From Robiginitomaculum sp. (GTDB taxonomy: Bacteria > Pseudomonadota > Alphaproteobacteria > Caulobacterales > Maricaulaceae): a stretch of DNA of 5,324 nt. Positions within the stretch are counted from its first letter, which is position 1. Every line of letters begins with the position of its first letter. A program made the position numbers and the translations under genes. This document shows positions 1 to 4,607 of the stretch, piece by piece. The DNA lies in the NCBI GenBank assembly GCA_026993275.1, contig JALWUB010000268.1, positions 1 through 5,324 of the forward strand, given 5' to 3'. A model generated the notes under the pieces. It ran no database searches, was not told the DNA's origin, and worked only from the letters and a program-made list of their open reading frames with translations.

Positions 1-405
1 GCGCCAGCCATTGTCTATGGCGCGGAAGAGGCGCTGGCGCGGGTGTTTCGCAACCTCATCGACAATGCCATCACCTTTTCCCCGGATGGCGGCACGGTGC
101 TGGTGCGCCTGTCCGGCACGGAAGAGAATGGCCAGGCCATGGCGCGCATTGACGTGGAGGATGAGGGCCCCGGCATTCCGCCGGAAAACCTGGAAAACAT
201 TTTCGAGCGCTTTTACACCGACCGGCCGCAACAGGAGGGGTTTGGCGCGCATTCCGGCCTCGGCCTTGCCATTGCCCGGCAAATCTGCAATGCGCATCAG
301 GGCCGCATCTGGGCGCACAACCGCACAGCACAGACTCCGGACGGAAACGGCGCCAGAACCGGCGCCATCTTCAGCGTTGTCCTGCCTGTGGTGCAGGCGC
401 GGTGA
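1..405 (+). CDS. chvG: ChvG/ExoS-type sensor histidine kinase, C-terminal ATP-binding part (5' end cut by window)
   Basis: This is the last 134 residues of an inner-membrane two-component sensor kinase; the sensor, membrane and phospho-acceptor histidine parts lie outside the window. The frame is open from base 1 and ends at TGA 403-405. All boxes of a HATPase_c domain are present in order: the N box (RNLIDNAITFSP, codons 16-27), the G1 box (DEGPGIP, about codons 53-59), the F box (ERFYTDRP) and the G2 box (HSGLGLAIARQI). The F-box/G2 wording FYTDRP followed by FG.HSGLGL is characteristic of ChvG/ExoS kinases, which pair with the regulator ChvI and sense envelope or acid stress in alphaproteobacteria; chvI normally lies just upstream. 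The HPr/EIIA genes downstream support the call. The family call is firm; the exact orthologue name is an inference from motif and context. Confidence 0.88.
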   Translation, partial: APAIVYGAEEALARVFRNLIDNAITFSPDGGTVLVRLSGTEENGQAMARIDVEDEGPGIPPENLENIFERFYTDRPQQEGFGAHSGLGLAIARQICNAHQGRIWAHNRTAQTPDGNGARTGAIFSVVLPVVQAR

Positions 406-459
406 AAATCTGCTTTGCAGGGCTGGGCGCATGGGGTTAGATGAAAACTCCTGAACAGC

Positions 460-464
460 AGGAG
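460..464 (+). promoter_or_regulatory. Ribosome binding site that sets the TTG start of the EIIA gene
   Basis: AGGAG lies 7 bases before the TTG at 472. An in-frame TGA at 442-444 prevents a longer product, and the nearest in-frame ATG is about 40 codons further on, beyond the active-site histidine. The TTG is therefore the only sensible start. Confidence 0.75.
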
Positions 465-471
465 CGCTTCC

Positions 472-876
472 TTGATCGGACTGGTGATTGTCAGCCATGG
501 GCAACTGGCCAGCGAGTTTCTCGCGGCGCTGGAGCATGTTGTCGGCAAACAGCACCATGCGCAAAGCATCTGCATTGGCGCCGATGACGACATGGACGTG
601 CGCCGCCAGGACATCCGCGACGCCGTGCAGGCCGTCAATACCGGCCAGGGCGTGCTGATTCTCACCGACATGTTTGGCGGCACGCCATCAAACCTGGCCC
701 TGTCGCTGCTGGAAAAGGACACGGTCGAGGTGCTGGCCGGGATGAACCTGCCGATGCTGATCAAGATTGCCCAGGCCAGAGGCACGGCGACGCTGGCGGA
801 ACTGGCGGCGGAAGGGCTGGACGCCGGGGCGCGCTATATTGCGCTTGGCTCGGCCATCACCAGTGCCCGGCCGTGA
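472..876 (+). CDS. PTS system mannose-family EIIA protein
   Basis: This 134-residue cytoplasmic protein is the length of a single EIIA-Man domain. The first strand, IGLVIVSHG, carries the phosphorylatable His9 (equivalent to His10 of the E. coli EIIA-Man domain). The family signature TDMFGGTPSN is at residues 65-74. Such stand-alone EIIA proteins accept phosphate from HPr and, in alphaproteobacteria, usually act in regulation because no matching sugar permease is encoded nearby; none is seen here either. The TTG start is supported by AGGAG seven bases upstream. The gene follows the kinase gene after 66 bp and overlaps the HPr gene by four bases (GTGA, 873-876), so the two are translationally coupled. 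In related genomes hprK, and often rapZ, separates it from chvG; both are absent here. Confidence 0.92.
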   Translation: MIGLVIVSHGQLASEFLAALEHVVGKQHHAQSICIGADDDMDVRRQDIRDAVQAVNTGQGVLILTDMFGGTPSNLALSLLEKDTVEVLAGMNLPMLIKIAQARGTATLAELAAEGLDAGARYIALGSAITSARP

Positions 877-1148
877 GCGCAACCGCCAGCGCCGATGTGG
901 TCATCCGCAATGCCCGCGGCCTGCATGCGCGCGCCTCGGCGCGGCTTGTCGCCTGCGCGCAGGACTATGACGCCAGCATTGCGGTTGCCGCTGGCGGGCG
1001 CACCGTGCAGGCGGATTCGATCATGGACCTGCTGATGCTGGCGGCCAGCCAGGGCACGGCGCTGACGATCACCGCCACCGGCCCGCAGGCCGAAGAGGCG
1101 GTCTCTGCCCTGGCGGCGCTGGTCGAGACGGGCTTTGGCGAAGGCTAG
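873..1148 (+). CDS. ptsH: Phosphocarrier protein HPr
   Basis: This 91-residue protein is the usual HPr size. The active-site motif GLHARAS places the phospho-histidine at His18 (classical His15). The regulatory motif ADSIMDLLML places a serine at residue 49, matching the classical Ser46 that HPr kinase/phosphorylase modifies. In the phosphotransferase system HPr receives phosphate from enzyme I and hands it to EIIA proteins such as the one encoded just upstream. The GTG start at 873 overlaps the EIIA stop codon and no clear ribosome binding site precedes it, so coupled translation is likely. A GTG at codon 9 is a less likely alternative start. The gene ends at TAG 1146-1148, immediately followed by an inverted repeat. 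Confidence 0.94.
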   Translation: MSATASADVVIRNARGLHARASARLVACAQDYDASIAVAAGGRTVQADSIMDLLMLAASQGTALTITATGPQAEEAVSALAALVETGFGEG

Positions 1149-1164
1149 ATGTAGATCCTACATC
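1148..1164. repeat. Perfect 7-bp inverted repeat with 3-nt centre abutting the HPr stop codon
   Basis: GATGTAG and CTACATC flank a central ATC, making a 17-bp palindrome that begins on the last base of the HPr stop codon. As RNA it could form a short hairpin at the 3' end of the EIIA-HPr transcript, but no T-run follows, so it is not a standard intrinsic terminator. As DNA it has the symmetry of a dimeric repressor site. The symmetry is seen directly; the function is unknown. Confidence 0.5.
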
Positions 1165-1293
1165 CTGGAGCGCTTCATTGACAATCGCTGTAACCAATGC
1201 GGCCGGTGCCCACGGGTGTGACCGGCAAGCGCTGTGATCTGGCCAGGGGCCGGTCCTGCGCCTCTGGCTGTGCTGCACGCCAGCGTCAGTGCT

Positions 1294-1327
1294 GCCCCGG
1301 GCGTTATGGCGCGCTGACCGCCGGGGC
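1294..1327 (-). terminator. GC-rich hairpin at the 3' end of the polysaccharide export gene (candidate terminator)
   Basis: GCCCCGG at 1294-1300 and CCGGGGC at 1321-1327 are exact complements, and the stem extends to nine pairs with one bulged base. The TAA stop of the - strand gene (1306-1304) lies in the loop. No U-tract follows on either strand, so Rho-independent termination is doubtful. A second, smaller GC stem (GCCGGT 1202-1207 with ACCGGC 1221-1226) lies closer to HPr. These are the only termination-like structures I see between the two convergent genes. Confidence 0.25.
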
Positions 1328-2116
1328 GAAGTTGCCGGAATTGCCCAGATAATAGGACAGCGAGAAGCTGAACGGCAGCGCGTCGCGGATGTATTGCTGC
1401 ATGAACAGGCCGATATTGGCGATGCCCGAGCGCGGCACATACACCACGTCGCCGCGCTGCAGCGGCATCATGTCCGCCGCGGCGCCCTTGTGCAGCACCG
1501 ATTTGAGATTGATGATCTTCATCATCGGCCCGCCATCGGGATGGCGGCGGATCAGCACCACTTTCGAGGTGCGGGCGGTGTTGCGGAAACCGCCGGCCAT
1601 CATCACCGCTTCCATGACGCCGATCTGGCCGCTCAGCTCAAACACGCCCGGCTGGCCAACTTCGCCGCCCACATAAATGCGCTGCGAGCCAAAGGCGCGC
1701 GGCGTGATGTCCAGGTCCGGATTGACCAGCTGGCTGGACAGGGCGGCGCGCAGGCGCTGCTTGAGTTGCGCAATGGTCAGGTTGGCGGCCATCACCGGCG
1801 GTGCCAGCGGCATTTGCACGCGCCCGTCCGGCCCGACCAGCAATTGCCGGTTCAGTTCCGGCGCTGAATAGACAATGATGTCAAGCTGGTCGCCAGGCAT
1901 CAGCCGGTATTGCGGATCGGCGTCGGTCCAGGCACGAAAGTGCAGGGGGGCGCTGGCCCGCGCCGGCTGTGTGCCTGCATGCGCGAGGGGGCGGCTGACC
2001 GGATAGCGGTGATAACCGGAGTTGGCACAGGCGCCCAGCGCCAGCATGGCGGCAAGGGCAATGGCCCATCTGGCGTATGGCAGGCTCAAGACGCGGTTTC
2101 CTGTTACGGGATGCAT
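1304..2116 (-). CDS. Outer-membrane polysaccharide export lipoprotein (Wza/GumB/HfsD family)
   Basis: This 270-residue protein belongs to the OPX family, which forms the outer-membrane exit channel for capsule or exopolysaccharide. Residues 1-29 are a lipoprotein signal peptide: basic residues R8 and R16, a hydrophobic stretch 17-28, and the lipobox LGAC with Cys30 as the lipidated residue. The polysaccharide export (PES) domain spans about 69-142, with YRLMPGDQLDI followed by GPDGRVQMPL. An SLBB domain starts near 146 (RIYVGGEVGQPGVFEL) and the LQRGDVVYVPRSG segment is at 219-231. The protein is shorter than Wza and matches compact alphaproteobacterial OPX proteins. The ATG at 2116 leaves a normal signal peptide; GGG at 6-8 bases upstream is only a weak ribosome binding site. 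The gene is transcribed divergently from the co-polymerase gene. It could serve a sphingan-like, holdfast-like or other polymer; the sequence does not decide. Confidence 0.92.
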   Translation of the reverse strand: MHPVTGNRVLSLPYARWAIALAAMLALGACANSGYHRYPVSRPLAHAGTQPARASAPLHFRAWTDADPQYRLMPGDQLDIIVYSAPELNRQLLVGPDGRVQMPLAPPVMAANLTIAQLKQRLRAALSSQLVNPDLDITPRAFGSQRIYVGGEVGQPGVFELSGQIGVMEAVMMAGGFRNTARTSKVVLIRRHPDGGPMMKIINLKSVLHKGAAADMMPLQRGDVVYVPRSGIANIGLFMQQYIRDALPFSFSLSYYLGNSGNFAPAVSAP

Positions 2117-2203
2117 TTACCCAAATGTTAACGGCAATGGTTAGGAATTGTTAAACAAGGCTGGGCGAATGTGGCCGGGATACCGGTTTGCCAGTGAAGT
2201 CAC
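2117..2203. promoter_or_regulatory. Divergent promoter region between export lipoprotein and co-polymerase genes
   Basis: This 87-bp gap must carry the start signals for both divergent genes. Bases 2123-2155 are clearly richer in A and T than the surroundings and contain GTTAAC (2127-2132), ATGGTTA (2137-2143, TAACCAT on the other strand) and TTGTTAAAC (2148-2156). The 11-mer AAATGTTAACG at 2123-2133 recurs exactly at 3813-3823. The TTAA-like half sites resemble those bound by CtrA, but the spacings (6 and 9) do not match the consensus of 7. I cannot assign a confident -35/-10 pair. Confidence 0.45.
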
Positions 2204-3790
2204 ATGCCGCACACCCCCACACAGCCAGCCCTCGACGGCTGGGCCCGCCTTGGCCAGACCTCCTTTATCGAGGTCCTGGCGCAGATGTGGGCGCGCAAGG
2301 GCATGATGGCGCTCATCTTTGTGGTGCTGTTTGGCCTCGGCATGGCCGGGGTGATGACCCTGAAAAAGACCTATACCGCCCAGGGGCGGGTGCTGGTCCA
2401 GTTTGGCGAGGAATACATTTACAATCCCGTCATCGGCAGCGCCGGCGGCCAGGGCGCCGCCTATACCGCCGACCAGATGATTCAGGCCGAAGTCGGCTTC
2501 ATGACCGCGGCGGAGGTCAAGCAAAGGGTGCTGGCGCGCATCGGCCTGAACCGGCTGTATCCCAAGCTGGCGGCGGAATTGCAGAGCAAGCCGGAAAAGC
2601 GCACCGCCATCATCGGCGCGGCGATTCACAACATGACCAGGAGCCTGGCGGCCTATACGGCGCCAAACCAGCCGCTGCTGACCGTCAGCTTCCGCCACCG
2701 TGTGCCGCAAGTGGCCCGGGACACGCTCAATGCCTTCATTGACGAATACCAGGCTTACCGCCGCGAGGTTTTGCTGGATGGTGGCACGGAAGGGTTTGAG
2801 AAAGAACGCGAAGCCGCCGCCGCGGCCCTGCGCGCGGTCAACCAGAAGCTGGAGCATTTTCTGAGCACCAACGGCATTGGCGACTTTACCGCCGAGCGTG
2901 CGGCGCAAAGCACCCGCATTGCCAGCCTGCGCGATCAGTTGCTGAGCGCCCAGGCGCGCCAGCGCGAAATTGCCGGGGCGCTGGCCTCGCTGGCCACCCT
3001 GATGGCGCAAACCCCCAAAACGGTTGAACAATACCGCGACGATGCCGGCGCCGGGCAATTGGCGGCGCTGAAGCTGCAACGGCAGCAAATGCTGGCCAAA
3101 TACACCCCGCAATCGAGCCCGGTGCGCGAACTGGATGCGCGCATTGCCCGGCTGGAAAGGTTTGTCCGAAGCGGCAAGAGCGGCAGCACCGGCACCCGCC
3201 GCACCGGCATCAACACGGTTTATCAGGGGCTGGAATCGCAAAAGCTGTCGCTGCAGGCGGAGCAGCGCTCCAATGCCGCAAAGATCGCCGCGCTGAAATC
3301 CCAGATTGCCAGCGTGCGCACGCGCCAATTGCAGCTGCAGAAGCTCTATCCGCAATACCAGCGCCTGGCCAATCAGGCGAAGGTGATGGAGGAGAGCTAT
3401 GTGCAGTTCGCCACCAAAGAGCAGGAATTGCTGGCCCGGCGCAATCTGGCGGCGCTGAAATCGGACAATATCCGGGTGATCGAGCGGCCGGTGCTGCCGG
3501 TGATTGGCAAATCGATGAAAAAACCGGCGGCCCTGCTGGCCTTTGTCTTTGCCGCCTTCAGCGCCTTTTGCGCCGGTCTGCTGGCCTCGCTGATGGCCAT
3601 TGCCCGGCAAGGGCAGGGACAAGGGCAGGGGGCGGGCCGCCGCGCGCCTGCCCAGGCACCGCGGCAGGGCACGGCCGCACCGCCTCCGCCGCAATGGACC
3701 CAGGCGGCAGCCCCGGCCGCCGCGCCGCCACGGCCGGCGGCTGGCATGAATGGCGATTTGCCGGTGCTGGGCCATATTCCGGCGCAATAA
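2204..3790 (+). CDS. Polysaccharide co-polymerase / chain-length determinant (Wzz-GumC/ExoP-like, no kinase domain)
   Basis: This 528-residue inner-membrane protein would control polymer length and link the polymerase to the outer-membrane exporter. Its layout is that of the family: TM1 at about 34-52, a Wzz-type start (YTAQGRVLVQFG, 57-68), a long periplasmic region with coiled-coil helices at about 195-260 and 340-415, a GNVR-like segment (MLAKYTPQSSPVREL, 296-310), a proline-containing approach (ERPVLPVIGKSMKKP, 427-441) and TM2 at about 441-466. After TM2 comes a 62-residue cytoplasmic tail: a Gly-Gln repeat (470-476), a Pro/Ala-rich stretch (481-513) and a last segment, GDLPVLGHIPAQ. That segment resembles the linker leading into the kinase domain of fused ExoP/Wzc proteins, but the gene stops there and a kinase-like protein is encoded separately downstream. 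The ATG at 2204 lacks a strong ribosome binding site; no better in-frame start keeps TM1 in its usual place. Confidence 0.9.
   Translation: MPHTPTQPALDGWARLGQTSFIEVLAQMWARKGMMALIFVVLFGLGMAGVMTLKKTYTAQGRVLVQFGEEYIYNPVIGSAGGQGAAYTADQMIQAEVGFMTAAEVKQRVLARIGLNRLYPKLAAELQSKPEKRTAIIGAAIHNMTRSLAAYTAPNQPLLTVSFRHRVPQVARDTLNAFIDEYQAYRREVLLDGGTEGFEKEREAAAAALRAVNQKLEHFLSTNGIGDFTAERAAQSTRIASLRDQLLSAQARQREIAGALASLATLMAQTPKTVEQYRDDAGAGQLAALKLQRQQMLAKYTPQSSPVRELDARIARLERFVRSGKSGSTGTRRTGINTVYQGLESQKLSLQAEQRSNAAKIAALKSQIASVRTRQLQLQKLYPQYQRLANQAKVMEESYVQFATKEQELLARRNLAALKSDNIRVIERPVLPVIGKSMKKPAALLAFVFAAFSAFCAGLLASLMAIARQGQGQGQGAGRRAPAQAPRQGTAAPPPPQWTQAAAPAAAPPRPAAGMNGDLPVLGHIPAQ
3611..3630 (+). repeat. Short GGGCAGGG direct repeat encoding a Gly-Gln run
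   Basis: GGGCAGGG occurs twice, joined by ACAA, and encodes alternating glycine and glutamine at residues 470-476 of the co-polymerase, just inside the membrane after TM2. Such a simple repeat could change in length by slippage without shifting the frame when six-base units are gained or lost. It most likely acts as a flexible linker. Confidence 0.45.
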
Positions 3791-3899
3791 GGCGTCACCG
3801 CCGCTGGGCGGAAAATGTTAACGCCGGGACGCCGTGCTCACATCTCGTTAACCATGTTTCTCTTTACTGGGCGCAAAGAGAGTCGAGACCCTGGGCGTC
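3791..3899 (+). promoter_or_regulatory. Gap with TTAAC motifs and a hairpin between co-polymerase and kinase-like genes
   Basis: This 109-bp gap is unusually long for genes that act together. It starts with a GC stem (CCGCC 3798-3802, GGCGG 3807-3811), which may be nested in a larger GGCGT/ACGCC pairing (3791-3795 with 3821-3825). It then carries AAATGTTAACG (3813-3823, exact copy of the divergent-region 11-mer) and GTTAACCATG (3847-3856). No T-run follows the hairpin. The AT-rich motifs suggest a secondary promoter or regulator site for the downstream genes; this is inference. Confidence 0.4.
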
Positions 3900-4607
3900 A
3901 TGATTGACCTGAGTACCGAACTGGCCGGGCTTGGCCGCCTCTATGACCAGCTCGCAGCGCGCCGCCATGGCGTGGTGATTGCGTTCATGGGGGTGGGGGA
4001 AGGCTGCGGCGTTTCCACCTGTGCGCGGGCCTTTGCCCGGCAAATGGCGCCGCGGCTGGCCCGCGGCGTGTGGCTGATGGACCTGGATTTTTACGCCAAC
4101 AGCCAGTATCGCGTCCTGTGCAGCCCTGCGGCGCAGCGCTTCTATGGCGCCGCCGGCCCGGCCTGGGTCACCCCCGAGGGCGAGCCGCTGTTCTGGCGCG
4201 TGCATCCGGCACTGGTGCGCAAGGACGGCAGCAGCGCCGGCGACCGCTTTTATCTCAACATGCACCGCATTGGCAGCCATGCGCTCTTTGTCAGCCGGTT
4301 TCGCAATGATCTGCTGCGCCATGGCCAGCAGGTGATGCTGCATTCCTCCGCGCCATACTGGGCCAGAATGCGTCGCCGCGCCGGGCTTGCCATTGCCGAT
4401 GCGCCGCCACTGCAACGCGGCGGGGCCGGGCTGGTTGTGGCGCCCCATGCCGATGGCGTGGTGATCGTGGCACATCCGGCATCGGGCGATGCCGCCGTGC
4501 ACGCCTTGCGCACCCGCATTGAGGGGCGCGGCGGCCGGGTGCTGGGCGTGCTCTACAATGCCGCGCCCGCCTTTGCCCAGCGCGCTGCGGCCCGGGCGCA
4601 CTCATGA
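3900..4607 (+). CDS. BY-kinase-like P-loop protein with degenerate Walker A (CpsD/HfsB-like, probably not an active tyrosine kinase)
   Basis: This 235-residue cytoplasmic protein has the layout of the kinase domain that partners polysaccharide co-polymerases. The first strand and loop are VVIAFMGVGEGCGVSTCARAFA (part of residues 25-46), where the canonical GxGK(S/T) lysine is replaced by Val38 in GVST. The Walker A' strand VWLMDLDFYAN (57-67) keeps Asp61 and Asp63, a Walker B-like strand IADAPP is at 165-170, and later strands (GVVIVAHP, 186-193; LGVLYN, 215-220) also match. The C-terminus (AQRAAARAHS) has no tyrosine cluster, the usual autophosphorylation site. Separately encoded kinase-like partners are known in sphingan loci (GelE/SpsE) and the holdfast locus of Caulobacter (HfsB); I infer a structural or regulatory role with the upstream co-polymerase. 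The ATG at 3900 has only a weak purine-rich upstream sequence. The stop overlaps the next start (ATGA, 4604-4607). Confidence 0.78.
   Translation: MIDLSTELAGLGRLYDQLAARRHGVVIAFMGVGEGCGVSTCARAFARQMAPRLARGVWLMDLDFYANSQYRVLCSPAAQRFYGAAGPAWVTPEGEPLFWRVHPALVRKDGSSAGDRFYLNMHRIGSHALFVSRFRNDLLRHGQQVMLHSSAPYWARMRRRAGLAIADAPPLQRGGAGLVVAPHADGVVIVAHPASGDAAVHALRTRIEGRGGRVLGVLYNAAPAFAQRAAARAHS

Noticed and set aside
441..587. A small + strand frame starting ATG 441 that overlaps the EIIA gene
   Set aside because: It is out of frame with EIIA, its product resembles nothing I know, and the AGGAG at 460-464 is better placed for TTG 472.
297..785. A 162-codon - strand frame across the chvG/EIIA junction
   Set aside because: It runs antisense to two recognised genes and shows no family motif.
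1179..1238. A 19-codon frame after HPr (TTG start, MTIAVTNAAGAHG...)
   Set aside because: The first residues vaguely recall the start of an NAD(P)-binding Rossmann protein, but the frame is too short and the glycine motif does not fit, so it is noted only in connection with the repeated start-like element.
2128..2154. CtrA box (TTAA-N7-TTAA) in the divergent region
   Set aside because: TTAA-like half sites are present but the spacings are 6 and 9, and one half site is TTAG; an exact box cannot be claimed.
2141..3787. A 548-codon open frame on the - strand antisense to the co-polymerase gene
   Set aside because: Long antisense frames are expected opposite GC-rich genes. The translation is rich in Arg, Gln, His and Gly with no recognisable fold, while the + strand frame has clear Wzz-family motifs.
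3864..4601. A 245-codon - strand frame opposite the kinase-like gene
   Set aside because: Shadow of the + strand gene; its product has no recognisable motif and low-complexity His/Ala/Gly composition.
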